A stretch of DNA of 64,000 nt from Crambe crambe (GCA_963924555.1 OZ004583.1:6276582-6340581); one strand, 5' to 3'. Counted from the first letter of the stretch, positions 11,016 to 22,800 are shown. Program-made: numbers and translations. The notes: generated from the sequence alone by a model not told the origin.

Positions 11016-13706
11016 CTATGTATGTAATCGTTTGGGATTTTTTAGACGAGACTTGAAAGGATTATTAGAAAATGTTTTGAAATTGTTATGACACCTTTTA
11101 GGCTTGCGTGTAAAGACTTCATTCTTGCTCAAGCATTTCAGTATCACTTCCATGTCTGCTTTGATGGAAGGTAGGGAATGATGACTTGATGGTGACCTCA
11201 CATTTAACTGCTTGTCCATGGAATGTAAGAATGATGAAATAGGCCCCGATAGCATTTCTTTTTATACTGCCCTCTGTTATGTTGGCTCTGAATGTGTTTA
11301 TGTCGTCTTTGAAAACCCTATTCAGATGCTCTTGATGAAGATCGAGCTCGACATTATTTCCAGCACTGGCTTTAGGATTGCATGTTCTGTTCCACATTAA
11401 TTGATGAGCTTGTCGTGGTGATTGAAGGGCCATTACTTGTGTGAGAAAATGATATGCTTCAAGTGCATATTTTGAATGTGAGCTACCAATGCAGAAGTAG
11501 AAATTTGTGACACCTGAGTAACCTCTCACCGTCACCTTCCCTAGATGCATCCTGAAAGTTACGTGTCATCATTCCATATGTGAGAACGCTTTCATTGTGT
11601 TGATTGTGCATCTTTTCCACGTGTTATCAACTCAGCATCCATTGTGTACCGTACTCACGCATTATTAGGCGCATCTTGTTAATAAGCGCGTATTCATTGT
11701 TCTTGCTGCACTAATTACCCTTTGTTAAGCGCTCCTTACTTATAAACTCTATTTCTGTTGGTTTTCTTACTGGTTTAGCAACTCTTTGCCAGGCTTACCT
11801 CACTTAAAAGTGTGTTTCTGCATGGAACTTCCACTTACTGCTGGTTCTTCACGATCGCTTCATGTGGTACTCTAATTAATGCCCACCCAAATTAAATTAT
11901 CCATCTCGCTGTTAGGCGCATACTCGCTGTTAAGCGGTGGTTTGCTTCCTGTGGAGATATAAGCACATACGCCTAATAACACGTGAGTACGGTAATTCAG
12001 GATATACTTGTACACAAACTCACCAACTACAGAAAGAAGATACTTCCGTCTGGTTCCAACTCTCCATCTGTAGGGGATTTTCTGCTTACTTGATCATCAC
12101 TAGATTTCAATCCAAATAACTCATATCAGTGTTCTAGCCAAAGAGTAGAAGAGTGGTGCTCCCCCACTCTATTTCCCCCAACCCTACTGTAACTGAATTA
12201 ATAGAGTGGAATATATACACTCAAGCATTTCACTTTTGGATCAACTACATTCATAAAGTCATGTGTTGCATTGAAATTCTTCTTCACCACTGATGGAACA
12301 TTTTAACGATTGATAAGTACTTCTAGGTGCTTGAGAGTACCTTTTCAGTTGCAGAAGCATTATAATAGAGAGCATCCCAAACAACCTGTATTAGGATGAG
12401 TGTAATAAAATTCACCTATACCTACCTGATATAAGCAAACTGCAGTGTGCCAATCTTCACTCTTTGGAATGATTCCTTTCAGCTTGCCAACATCAGTTGA
12501 TGACTACAGTTTTGCTTGCTGAGCAGCAGAAGCTCTTTCCCTCATCAGCTGGTCACCTCCAAAGAATATAGGGTAAACGTTTCCTTCTTCAGATTTTGGA
12601 GAATACTGTTGTATGTGCTGAAGAATATCAATCATATCTTTTCACACTTTGTGAGCACTGAACCTTAAAAAACAAGAAAGGGTTTGGGGGGGAGAGGGAT
12701 TTCATTTCTTACTATTTCAGACTTTTTGGACATCAGTGGTGAGTACCTATGAGGTTTGTGTTCTGCTACAACAGTGGCCAGTGGAGATAGGAAAGAGAGA
12801 TGGCTGGTAAGAATGTGGGACACTAATGAACTTCTTTCTCAACAACGCGCAGTAATTTACTGAAGGAAGCCATGACGATAGAGGCAAATCTTAGATTTTC
12901 GTAGTGCTCGGGTGATCAGACAGATGTAATCCGAGAACACGGTGTTGGATGGTATACATATGAAACCAATGTAAGTCTTTGTCTCTCCTCTGAATGGTCT
13001 GATGAGAAGCATATTGACGAAGGTCCACATTATCACCCACACAAGAATAGAATGGTGCTCTGACCAAATTGGATTCTATAAAAGTGATTTGCACATAAAT
13101 CATTATAACTGGCTATAATGCATCCAAACAATACCTTAAATAGGGTCGGAATTAGAAACTGTCAGCTGGTCCCTCCACTCTATAACTTTTTCGCCATGAT
13201 TATGACCTAATTCGTCTACTTTTTTAAGAGTAGTGTCTGGGTGTACGGTCAAACCAAGATGGTTCAGACGAACGCGTGCCTATATGGTAGAAAACAAGAT
13301 ATGTATAAAGATTACAACAGAATGCAATTGTAACTAACCATTTTGCTGATGTCACCATGAAAAAGAACTAATCCAGATATATGGTGTAATGGTGTCATAT
13401 GCATGTTTCTTTCCTTCAGTAAAATTCCTCCTGCCATACAAATTGCTGGAAGTTTTTGGTCACCAACATCACCGGAACATTTTGACACTGCAAGAAGCAT
13501 CGAATGAAATAGAAGTGACTGACACTTCCATTCATTCAAGATCTTCTCCCACTTCACTGACACCAAATCAACTGGCTTATGCTTGCGTAGGATTCCTTAC
13601 GCTCACAAAAATGCTCACACTCCTTCACAAGACGCTTCATCACGATATCTATTACCAATCTGGACACTGGTTCCGATTTCATCACTGCACTGGCAACCTG
13701 AGCTAA
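11016..13706 (-). pseudogene. DUF6589-type protein (probable transposase), decayed
   Basis: Reading leftwards on the minus strand, the pieces are as follows. 13706-13570 has MKSEPVSRLVIDIVMKRL. 13566-13312 has ICMAGGILLKERNMHMTPLHH. 13277-13139 has RVRLNHLGLTVHPDTTLKK. 13103-12857 has GDNVDLRQYASHQTIQRRDK. 11550-11119 has SPRQAHQLMWNRTCN then LDLHQEHLNRVFK. A final piece at 11255-11016 has KADMEVILKCLSKNEVF. Their order and conserved words fit the metazoan DUF6589 family as I remember it. Introns explain some breaks, but the change of frame near 11245 looks like a true frameshift. It is convergent with the helicase and lies inside the same inverted repeats, which suggests it is the element's transposase. 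Confidence 0.65.
11649..11992. repeat. MITE with CCGTACTCACG ends, TA-flanked
   Basis: The left end CCGTACTCACG..TTATTAGGCG and the right end CGCCTAAT..CGTGAGTACGG are inverted copies, each bordered by TA. This is the usual form of a Tc1/mariner-type MITE. It is nested inside the larger element, so it is younger than that insertion or travelled with it. Confidence 0.75.
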
Positions 13707-13760
13707 GGGCTAATCCAATTCCCCTCGGTGATTCTGACAACCTCTTTTGAACAGGCTACA

Positions 13761-15600
13761 TTATAACTATTTTCACAGGAACAGCTATGGTTTCTTCAGT
13801 TGGTACAAGAATCCATGTTAAACTTTCCAGAGTAATGGGTGAAATAGTTTGCAAAGGTTTGGGGGTAGTTCGACAACGGAGGTGTGGAATGATTAACTAG
13901 ATTTTGAATTCCTCTTCCCTCAAAAGGTCTGGGTATTGTGTTTGATACTATATTAAAACAGTTGTAAATAATAAATTAGTGTGGAAAGATTTGAAATTTT
14001 TACCTTGATGTGCTGGTCCTTTCTGCAACTGACAGATGGTTTTTTAGCTGCTGGTGAAGCACCAGTGTGTACAGAGGATGGTGATAAATACCTTTTTTCA
14101 GCTAATTTTTTTTTTGTGTGTGTGGACTAATCTAAGTTTTGTAAGTATATGCTCCTTCAGATTAGCTAATTCTTTCATCCAGTGAACTGCACGTTTTATT
14201 TTAGAACTACAGGATTTACAGACCACAAGATGTGTGTGTGTTCACAAGTAAAATTTAGTTCAATATCTAATATTAGTTGTAATTCAGAACCTAGAGTTGT
14301 TAGCTTGTTAGTATTTACTTCATCTACTAGCCTATTATCATGAATCAAAGACTTACAGCTAGGCATGGGCTAATATGCTAGCATAATAATGGAATAATAG
14401 GGCCTCACTGGAATCGCAGCATAATAGGCTAATAATAGGCTGCAGTTATTATTATAGCTACTATAACCTCGCTCCTCCCTAGCCTTTATCTGATTGTCCA
14501 GTGCTGGCGTCTTGACTTGGCACAAAATTGATACTGGTGTGTGCATTCTGAGTGAGAATTTTTTTGCCTCGGCACCAAAGTGCCGAGGCACAGTGCTGGA
14601 GGCGACTATGTGTGCGTGGTACGTATGTCCTATTAGTAGCACGCGCAAACGAATCCACGTGACTTTGACCTTACAGTCACATGCATAGCTCAGCAGTTAT
14701 TAAACGAGAGCTAGATACAAAGCTATGATCGTCTGAAAAGGCAGCAAGAGAGCCTACAAGAAAGTTAAATAGCAAGAACAGAAGCTACAAAGTCACTAGA
14801 GTAGTAGGCAAGACAAGTTAACGATCGTGAGAAAGCAGAAAGAGAGCCAAGCAGCGAGAGTAGAGGCAGGCAAGTAAACGATCAGTACTGGGAGCAAGAA
14901 AACCCAACATGAAACAGGAAGAGTAGAGGGTATAAAGCTCAAGATTCTAAAAAAGCAGCAAGAGAGCCTACAAAAAAGCCTTAAATAGCAATCAAGAACA
15001 GAAGCTACAAAGTCACAAGTGGGTTTAAAGTCCTGAGAAAGAGCCAACAAAGCTAAGCAAACAAGCTATAGCAGCCACTAACTATATCAGTTTGCTACAG
15101 CATAGAAGGTCATTGATGTGATAATTATAGAATAATGACATGTAAAATAAGATCTTTTTCAGTATAATTATATAGGTAGACACAGCACAAAAGAAATCAG
15201 TGAAAATCAAAATAACAATGCTAAGTCTACTACATGCCGAGGCATCAAGTCTTTTTAAAGACAAACTTGCTATTTTAAAAGCATCCTTTTGGTGATCAGC
15301 AAGAAAACTGTACATCTTTAATGCTGTACAGCTTAAAAAGTACTCTTTCATGATATATATTGTTGAGAATAATAAGCTACTATAATAAGAATAATGGTCT
15401 GCTGGGGGAGCACTGCAGAATAGAAGAATAGGCCAAAAAAAAAGAAAAAAAAGAGCATATTAGCTCCATGCCCACAGAATACACCAGAGACGTGATTATT
15501 TACCACGTGTTTACATAACACACATGCGGGTGTAAACCACATCAGCTGTTCTTGTGGTTTGGCTTACCATGCCATATAAGTGAGGATAGAGGAATTTGCA
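13761..15600. other. Right inner part of the TIR element, non-coding
   Basis: No supported coding sequence. It holds a perfect 11-bp-stem hairpin (TGCCTCGGCAC, loop CAAA) at about 14567-14592. Two related blocks at 14738-14800 and 14951-15020 share AGCAAGAGAGCCTACAA and AACAGAAGCTACAAAGTCAC. Confidence 0.5.
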
Positions 15601-15674
15601 TCGACATCTGCTAGACCCTTTTTTCCTCTTGTTATTTTTTTTGGAAGGGAAAAAAGGGCCTAGCAGCTAGACTA

Positions 15675-15683
15675 ATAGGGAAT
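15675..15683. repeat. 9 bp target-site duplication, right
   Basis: ATAGGGAAT directly after the right inverted repeat, matching 9607-9615. Confidence 0.85.
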
Positions 15684-16595
15684 AGACTTCATGTCCAGTA
15701 GTTAAATGCCCACAGGCATCAGGTGCAAACCACACCTACCTGGTCTCTAAACTGAGACCAGGCCCCATCAGACAAACTTACAAAAGTCCAGGCGGGAGGG
15801 AGGGAGGTATAAAGTTATAACCACTTCCATATGCTACCCACTTCAATATAATTATGACACCAACTACATACTGCAGACCACCTACGTATATGCTTGTGTG
15901 TGCTAGTAGAGTTCTGCTCTAATCTGGATCCCTGAAATTTGGGTCACTTGCCACCCCTGTAACCAGGACAAGTCCCAAGGGTCACCAGATAACTGGAAGT
16001 AGTAATAGACACAGAACATAAACCCAAGACACCTGGTTCCCTATTTTCAATCCAGGACGAGGTTGGTGGGAGGAGGAGATCCTCATACATAGTAAATCAA
16101 GTTGTAATGGAAAAGCTTTAAGTTATGAATGAGAGACTGAAGGGATGGACATAATTACATGTACACTGTGCACATCGTGTGGAAATACGTCTAAATTTCA
16201 AGGAAATACATTCCAGTCATAAGTACAGTGCAACTTCTGATAAAGGACAAACATATGAGGATAACCTCTCTACAAAGGACGAAAGGAGTCCAAGTGTGTC
16301 CAGGATTTCATACAGAAATTTTTTTTCAGCCACTTTAAGTGCCATGTCCAAAATTCAAATCAAAGTTGTTCTTTATGTGAACTAAACTTTACAAAGCTTT
16401 GTGTTTAGTGCTGGGCTAAGAAAATTAACCAGCTAGAAAATATTCGTGCTATGTAATTGTATGTGCATTTCATAATGTGAAAAGTACAAGTTTTGAGATA
16501 TTGGAAATAATATTGAAGCATACACAGAATGAAATTAGAAATAGAATATTCTTTATAACTTGGTGGTCTACGTATGACACATGACCTCGTTACAG
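15684..16595. other. Remainder of the long gene A intron
   Basis: Homologous blocks occur in the gene B intron (for example AGTCCCAAGGGTCACCAGAT near 15970 and 44520, and GGATGGACATAATTACATGT near 16143 and 40167). No coding signal is evident. Confidence 0.5.
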
Positions 16596-16868
16596 GTGTC
16601 CCTCCAACCTACTCACTTCACTGGACGTATGCCTCCTTCACTCACCTCACCACTTTCCTCATCCTCCACTCAACCCCCGTCCCTTCCACCACACCCACAG
16701 GGCCCAACTCATCCCACCCACCTCAACCCATTCTCACAGCTCCCACTCCAGACTCCACCCACCCAATTAGTGAGGTCTGCACCCACTTCCTTTTCCTCTC
16801 CAGTTGACTCTGCTCTCTTCCAGCACAACCCTCGCATCACCAATCCACCACTTCCCCTCAGATCAGAG
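16596..16868 (+). CDS. Gene A exon 4: proline-rich linker
   Basis: A 91-codon, phase 0-0 exon following CGTTACAG and ending at GATCAGAG before GTCAGT. It is rich in Pro, Ser, Thr and His (MPPSLTSPLSSSSTQPPSLP and similar), with no domain, and is probably a flexible spacer between the 2A leader and the death-fold array. In gene B only the last bases survive (44586-44608) without an acceptor, so B lacks this exon. Because phases are 0 on both sides, losing it keeps the frame. This exon is supported by frame continuity and base composition only. Confidence 0.6.
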
Positions 16869-16985
16869 GTCAGTCAATAACTCAATTGTTGTCTGCTGAC
16901 AAACTATAAGGTTTTGATGTTTCATGAAAGAACTTGTCTTCAAGTAGAAAGCTTCAAGTTACTGTTTTACCATAATTATTGGTAG

Positions 16986-17199
16986 GTTTTATCAGTCCCA
17001 AGACCTCCAGTCACTCCATCACTGATATCACCATCACCAAACACCACTCCACTAACCACACCCCATCTAAATATGGCACCTGAGACCTCCCGTACTTCCA
17101 CTCTTCACCCTCCTCCTCCTCAGCCTCATTCTCCTACTTCTCCTTCTCCTACTTCTCCTCCTGTGTTCCAAGTGGTGACACCAGTCCATCCTGATCAGA
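16986..17199 (+). CDS. Gene A exon 5: proline-rich linker
   Basis: Starts after TTGGTAG and ends before GTAAGTGG, moving the phase from 0 to 1. It encodes VLSVPRPPVTPSLISPSP and then repeated HSPTSPSPTSPP-type sequence. Gene B has the counterpart at 44715-44910 with in-frame losses in the Pro/Ser/Thr repeat. Conservation of both splice sites and frame supports it as coding. Confidence 0.75.
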
Positions 17200-17972
17200 G
17201 TAAGTGGTTGATAAAATTATTTTGAAGTATCAATACCTTTAACAATTATGTAGAAAATATTTCACGTGTTTAATTTTCGTTGTTCTAGCCAACCGCCAAT
17301 TATTTTTAACAGTGAAAATTTCCCAATTTATGGTAGGCACTCTCAGCTCTGTCCCCTTGTAAAATCACACAACTAGTCTTCCTTTTATTCCATACATCCA
17401 TACATCTTATTCTAAATCATTATCTGTTAGTTCTATCACTAGCTATTTTCATTAAAAAGTTCAATCAAGATTTTTTTCTCTCAGTAAACGAGTTTTCTCT
17501 ATCTTCATTTGTGGTCTGAATAGAAGACAGATATTAGCTAAAGTGTTCATGTTCTTCAGCATCTCCTTGTCATGCAGTTATGATCCCATATCTTCCTTAG
17601 GGGTGTGTATCAAGAGAACTATGTAAATGTGTTGCACATACTTTCAGTGTACACACATCAAAGTTAAACTTGCTAATATTACATACACAAATCACATGTA
17701 ACCAAGGTCTAAAATAATAGTGACATCAAGACTTCCTGCCCCCCTATAACCTCACAAACCTCCCTATAATTCCTCCCCCCACATAAAATCCTGAAGTACT
17801 ATTCCTATATGGTGTGGAGTGAAGTACAGTGTGTAGTAATGTACTATCCCTATGTTTAGTGAGCAGTGATGTACTAACCATGGTATGCACTGCAATGGTG
17901 AACTATCTGGTATTATGTTCTGACTGGATCATGTAGTGATCATGTGTTCTACTATTTTGTGTTCCCATGCAG
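17200..17972. other. Gene A intron 5
   Basis: It matches the gene B intron (44911-46317) closely, except that B carries the 28-base tandem array. The single-copy ancestor of that array can be seen near 17805-17870 (CTATATGGTGTGGAGTGAAG). No coding signal. Confidence 0.6.
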
Positions 17973-18233
17973 TCCCACAGTTGACTCTACCTAACATCAC
18001 CAAGTACATCCCACGAATACTGGAGATAGAGGCAGCATCATTGAAAAGACGATTAGCAGTGGAAGATGCTCTTGCATCTAGTGTTGAATTGGTTCTCAAT
18101 GCCTGGCTAGAAGGAAAGGGAGCACCTTCTTCATGGAGGAGACTTATTTGGGCTCTCAATGTAATAGAAGAATATTTTGATGAACCACAGGGTTTTACTG
18201 ATAACATCAGAAAGTTTACTGAGCCACCACAAG
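17973..18233 (+). CDS. Gene A exon 6: death-fold module 1
   Basis: An 87-codon exon, phase 1-1, between CCCATGCAG and GTATGATC. It starts PQLTLPNITKYIPRILEIE and contains VELVLNAWLEGKGAPSSWRR LIWAL, the helix pattern with the WLxG...SWRRLIxAL signature that is also seen in the C-terminal death domain. Compared with exon 6 of gene B (46318-46569), the central segments are replaced and differ in length (AASLKRR against DVRVHFLKQW), while both ends are the same. The death-fold call rests on pattern recognition. Confidence 0.7.
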
Positions 18234-19255
18234 GTATGATCATCATGCATGACTGTATTGTTAGCTGATATTATTATAGTCCAGAGTTCAGGTCTCTCTG
18301 TGTGTGACCTGATGTGTGTGACCTGACTTTAGCTTGAAATCCTGAGAAAGTTGCATAAGTTTGAACATTGTTTGAAGCATGTCAGGGTGATGATCATCCG
18401 GAAGAATCCATTGCCAAGATAACTTTATTTTTCCATCATGACCCCTTATATTAATGCCCACCTATAGATACTACATAGTAATTTATAATGGAGGAGCTCA
18501 ATTTTCATTACACTGGAACCTCCGAGTAAAGGACATTTTGGGATCAGCCACTTTGTTTTTGCAGAGAGGTTATCCTTTTCTCGGAGGTTAAAAATGTACT
18601 AATGCTATGGGAAAGGGGCCCAAAAGAGCATCCTTTGTTGGGAGGTTGTCCTTTTCTTGGAGGGTCCTTTATTGGAGGTTCCACTGTACAACTTTTGCAG
18701 ATTGACCATCTAGTATTTTAATAAATCTTGGCACCTACCCCTTATGCAGCAGGCTATATTCATACATATGTGCATATTTATTCGTGTGTTCTGGTTTTCT
18801 TGCCGCTCTGACTATAGTCAATTTATGCTCACCATACTTAAAACTCGGCCTCTATGCATGCCTATATTTGTATCAAATATCAATCCAGCTAATTGCTGCA
18901 CAGTACTCTAAATAATGTGCATCCAGAATGAAAATGGCAAGGCTGAGCAATTAACAGTGACAAGAAAACTTAAAACTTAATCAACTGCAGATTCAGTACT
19001 GACAATTAGTATCAGTACCCAGCCAGGTGGCACTGGTAGGAAGATTTGAGTATTTATTTTAATTTCCATTTTCATATTTTAAGATCCACAAAAAAGTTCT
19101 ACTCCTTGAAAATAAAATGCTACACAATATGAACTTTATGAGCTCTATACTTTGCCTCCATGCATGAGACATACAAGGATGACTGCATGAGACCTAACCT
19201 GCATGGTTGTACTTTATGATCCATGTCATGCAACATGCTGTGTTTACTCCTGTAG
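18234..19255. other. Gene A intron 6
   Basis: Almost identical to gene B intron 46570-47671, apart from an extra roughly 90 bases in B near 47490-47580. It contains the TA-flanked MITE at 18511-18686. No coding signal. Confidence 0.6.
18511..18686. repeat. MITE with CACTGGAACCTCC ends, TA-flanked
   Basis: The ends CACTGGAACCTCCGAGTAAAGGAC and its approximate complement GTCCTTTATTGGAGGTTCCACTG are inverted and bordered by TA. It is present at the same site in gene B (46847-47022), so it predates the A/B duplication. Confidence 0.8.
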
Positions 19256-19531
19256 AATCCACCTTGAGTGTAGAGAATGTCACAGCAGTACTCATGCAGA
19301 TAGAGGGAGATGTGTCATCAGTGCTGAAGAAACAGGTGGATTCTATTGGTGGCTGTCCTTGGTCTGTTCACTTCCACATCTCGTCCCTAAGTGGAGAGGA
19401 GAAGATACGAGTTGCTGCCTCTCTTTACATAACCAGTCATGGTTGTCCCTCTTGGAAGTTATTATCCCTAATGCTCTATGAAGTTGGAGAGATGAAGGCT
19501 GCTGAGAGTGCCATGACTAACTTCTCAAAAG
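19256..19531 (+). CDS. Gene A exon 7: death-fold module 2
   Basis: A 92-codon exon, phase 1-1, between CTCCTGTAG and GTCAGG. It encodes STLSVENVTAVLMQIEGDVS, then SGEEKIRVAASLYITSHGCPSWKLLSLMLYE, ending AESAMTNFSK. The CPSWKLLSLxLYE segment is equivalent to the TWxxLxxAL segment of the other modules. Exon 10 has the same pattern (TVENLTTVLM ... YISSHREQPTWKEIATAALY), so exons 7 and 10 are paralogous modules. Differences from gene B exon 7 are mainly replacements. Confidence 0.7.
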
Positions 19532-19749
19532 GTCAGGGGACAGTAAGCTACCATGTTGTAGGAATTTTTCATGGGTTAAAGTTTTTGCAGATTTGGTGGT
19601 ATTGCAAAATAATTAGAGGTTCACACTTCTATTGCAAAACCATGAAAATTTAGTGCTATATGATACATATAAATAAAATGATGAGTACGACATACGTAGT
19701 CATCACTGTTCCTGGGCATACACTTGAGACTACTTTTCCCTCTTAGCAG

Positions 19750-20001
19750 ATCCAACATTTACTGCTGAATTGTTAAGTGAGGTATTAAAGGAGGTGGAGG
19801 ACTGGGAGACCATATCAAAGTACATGGGGATCGCTGACCATACTATATCACAGATCAAGTCTGCTCACGATCAGAAAGGAGCCCTCGTTCATCACCTAGT
19901 CCATGTGTGCCCCTATGTGACCTGGGGGAATGTGGTGACAGCACTGTCTCACTGTGGGGAGGAGATTGCAGCTGAACAGGCATCAAAGTACCTTCCTAAT
20001 G
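19750..20001 (+). CDS. Gene A exon 8: conserved death domain
   Basis: An 84-codon exon, phase 1-1, from CTTAGCAG to GTGAGAG. It encodes PTFTAELLSEVLKEVEDWET then ISKYMGIADHTISQIKSAHD and VTWGNVVTALSHCGEEIAAE, a good match to a canonical death domain (helix pairs with the W..V..AL..CG...A pattern). In contrast to neighbouring modules it is nearly unchanged in gene B, with three conservative replacements and one silent change by my count. This points to a fixed signalling partner. Confidence 0.8.
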
Positions 20002-20392
20002 GTGAGAGATACATTTCTTGTTGATACTTTTTAAGCTAACAGTGTAAGAAATTCTGGTAGTATTGACATGATCCATATAGGATCCAGGAATGTAATGATC
20101 TTGATGTGAGTGGCTGGCTATAGTTTAGAAACTCTGAGTTGTCTTTTGACTTACCAAGTGAAATCTAAGTGGACTACCACTAGAATCTCATTCGCCTATA
20201 TAACCTAAGGAATGGGATTCCTATAAAATTTCTCATATGCATAATAATAGTAGCATTAATAGCATTCATACTTATCTAATATCAGAACTGACACTTAGAA
20301 TTATAGTTCCTGGAGTTTTAAAAGGTTAGGCCCTGCATACGTACATTGCATGCTTAGAATCCCGACTAAGTAATATTATTATTCTCTTTTAG

Positions 20393-20596
20393 GATCAGAT
20401 TTCTCTGTTGACAATGTGCAGAAATATACATCACATGTATTTCTACCAATGTATACGAACTACTACTACTACTCTTTGGAAGAATTCCTGACTGGTAAAG
20501 CTATCACTACATGGAGACAACTCATAAGCATAATGGGTATAACGGATCGATGCAAGTATGCTGACAGCATCAGAAACTTTGCAGAGCCAGTGACAG
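20393..20596 (+). CDS. Gene A exon 9: short hypervariable death-fold module
   Basis: A 68-codon exon, phase 1-1, between TCTTTTAG and GTAATTT. It starts SDFSVDNVQKY, carries a Tyr run (NYYYYSLEEFL), then ITTWRQLISIMGITDRCKYA and ends SIRNFAEPVT. It resembles the shorter death-fold half with the TWRxLI signature. Against gene B exon 9 (49913-50104) I count 19 replacement codons, one silent codon and a net loss of four codons in B, all central; the two ends are identical. Confidence 0.7.
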
Positions 20597-21231
20597 GTAA
20601 TTTAGGGGAAATCCCCTATTCCATCACACACATCCCTCTCCTAACTTTAGACTAATTGACTGACTGTGTGCTAGCTAATATCTTTATTAAGATTCTACCC
20701 ATGGCATACTCCTCAGAGTTTTTGTAATTGGCTCAGCCAGATTGATTCATTAGATGATTGTATTCTCAGATTCTCACTTAACCCCTCCCATTATAGTACA
20801 TATAGCTGGACTATTTTAAGAACTGTATTAAGTGTTGAGTGTAAACTGATGGAACTTGTTTCCATTTCATAGTGACTGACTCTGTCAACTATTACATCCC
20901 ATCAGCTAGCTGTATGGCTGCAATACAATTAGAACACACTTATTCTCAAACAGTGTATATGGATCACTTGTATTCAACTTTGTACCCTCTATTAAAACCC
21001 TTTCCATGCTTTGTTAGAGTTGTAAGATCTCAATAGCATGTGTACATGCCATAGCAACTAAATTGCAGTGTATGGTTCATATGGGATACAGTGGAATCCA
21101 AAATGACTCTATGGTTTCATGACACAAACTATCCCTTCCATAGACAATTCCCTTTAAGTGATTAAAGTAGCTATTGTGTCATAGGTCATTATTTCCATTC
21201 AGTTCTAGCTGTAATCAAGTTTCCCCTGCAG
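20597..21231. other. Gene A intron 9 (635 bases)
   Basis: No coding signal. It has the same length as the gene B intron 50105-50739 and differs from it at only five positions by my count, although it lies between two strongly diverged exons. Confidence 0.8.
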
Positions 21232-21516
21232 ACCCCACAATGACAGTTGAGAACCTGACGACTGTACTGATGAGTGCAGAGGAGTCACCATTGAGAATTA
21301 TATCCAGAGTGGGATCCATTTTATACAGATTATTCTCTAGTCTAATTGGGCGTATTGAGTCCTGTATACCCAGTGTGGAGCAGCAAGTGAAAGTAGCTGC
21401 CATGTGTTACATCAGTAGCCATCGAGAGCAACCTACTTGGAAGGAAATTGCTACAGCTGCACTCTATGGAGAAGAAGAAGATGTGGCCATTAAAGCTTGT
21501 GATTATTGTACTAGAG
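21232..21516 (+). CDS. Gene A exon 10: hypervariable death-fold module
   Basis: A 95-codon exon, phase 1-1, from CCCCTGCAG to GTGAGTTA. It encodes PTMTVENLTTVLMSAEESPL, a variable middle, then CIPSVEQQVKVAAMCYISSH and EQPTWKEIATAALYG, ending VAIKACDYCTR. It is a paralogue of exon 7. In gene B (50740-51042) the middle segment is largely replaced and a six-codon acidic/hydrophobic insertion occurs before DVAIKAC. I count 18 replacement codons against 3 silent. Confidence 0.7.
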
Positions 21517-21736
21517 GTGAGTTAGTTGTTTTAGTGATCCATTACAGCTATAGCCAGAATGATCAGTACAGGTGTGCACATGCTGTAGGGGAAATTTATT
21601 GACTCATGTATGATGTGTAGCTATGTGCACAATACTATTCTAATTCTCATTCTACAATGCATGGGATAGTCACTTAGTTTTTGAGTAATCATGTTGGAAT
21701 AATTATACCTGTACATCTTCATTTCATCATTGACAG

Positions 21737-21982
21737 ATTCCAACTTCAGCATTGAGAGAATAAACAAGGTGTTGGAGGAAGTGGAAGATTGGGAGAAAAT
21801 GACACGACATTTACATCTAATAGAAATAATCAAGTCTAGTGAGAGTACTACACCAAAGAAAGCCTTAGCTGAGATCATGGTGCGTCTTAACCCTGCTATT
21901 GATTGGGAGAGATTGGCCAGTGCACTCAGGCGTACAGGTTACTATGCACTTGCTGAGGATGTTACCACCAAGTATGTGAAAG
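21737..21982 (+). CDS. Gene A exon 11: death-fold module
   Basis: An 82-codon exon, phase 1-1, between ATTGACAG and GTGAGAC. It reads SNFSIERINKVLEEVEDWEK, KKALAEIMVRLNPAIDWERL and ends ALAEDVTTKYVK, similar to exon 8 (the EVEDWE start and the W..L..AL pattern). Orphan copies of this exon are at 4892-5149 (intact) and 33433-33689 (frameshifted). Gene B exon 11 (51264-51515) has two extra codons, and I count 16 replacement and 5 silent codons. Confidence 0.75.
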
Positions 21983-22799
21983 GTGAGACTTACACACACC
22001 AATAACTGCCTATTAGCATTGAAACTTAAAGGGGTAATGTTGCTGCTATTACAGTCATGCATGGTTTCATTACGTTTCACATACTGTGCATATTTATGTA
22101 CAGAAAGTTTTATGAATTTTGAATCTGCAAGTATGTGAATATTGTGTATGTGGTAACAAGTTAGCAAACATAGCTACCCCATAAGGGCCAGTCCAGCTTG
22201 GTGATTTGAGAGCTTAATTTTCATTCTCTTATTTTGTGCTTCTTATGTCAGGTTAAACCTAAAATCCAATATTTTCCTGGGGGTCTCTAAATCATCTTCC
22301 TATGCCACTATATAGAAAGTTGCTTCTTAGCTTTGCCACACTCTCATGCCAGTTAGAAGTCTACTGGCTTACTTCATTAGTAGTTACACACAGATTTCCC
22401 TTCCTTAATTTATCGCAGCAGTCTTTGAGGTGAGCATAAAGTACCGTAACTCTTGAACAAAGCATTTGTTTCTAAATCTACAAGTCAAAAATCAAGAAAG
22501 CATCATGCTGCCCACACAGCTGATAGAGTGTTGATTAAAGGACAAGCAAATAGACACACTAACTAATGTTTCAAAGCAGGTCAACACACTAATCAACTTC
22601 AACTTATTAGGAGAAAATTTTTGCATTTTTATTGTTTGGATACCAGGCTCAATGGTATGAATCTGAAAAGTTGGAACTTGTTATGAAGCAAGTACCGTAG
22701 GGCGGGTTAATTTCGTTAGGAAAAAATTCTGTCTATATCCGGAATCGTTATACTAAATTGAACGGATAAATCTTCGCACATGCGCATTGAAGACAAAAT

Positions 22800-22800
<1 letters not shown>

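Larger units (their letters stand above)
9616..15674. mobile_element. 6.06 kb TIR DNA transposon with RecQ-like helicase and DUF6589-type gene
   Basis: Terminal inverted repeats of about 70 bp (9616-9688 and 15602-15674) begin TAGTYTAGCTGCTAGGCCC and are flanked by perfect 9 bp duplications. Each repeat also contains an internal palindrome (CTAGRCCCTTTTTT against AAAAAAGGGYCTAG), so each end can fold on itself. Inside are a decayed RecQ-like helicase on + and a decayed DUF6589-type protein on -, arranged tail to tail. A helicase plus 9-10 bp duplications recalls the helicase-bearing lineage of the Academ superfamily, from memory and not checked. Both genes are broken, so this copy is dead. 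It sits in an intron of gene A and is absent from gene B, so it inserted after the duplication or was lost from B. Confidence 0.85.

Noticed and set aside
13389..13706. Plus-strand frame of 105 codons
   Set aside because: It lies opposite the better supported minus-strand DUF6589-like segments.
14560..14600. Terminator-like hairpin TGCCTCGGCAC/GTGCCGAGGCA
   Set aside because: Intrinsic terminators are a bacterial feature; in this eukaryotic DNA it is more likely part of a repeat, and no transcript unit ends there.
15082..15351. Minus-strand open frame inside the 6 kb element
   Set aside because: Low-complexity, AT-rich hydrophobic composition and no family words; likely chance.
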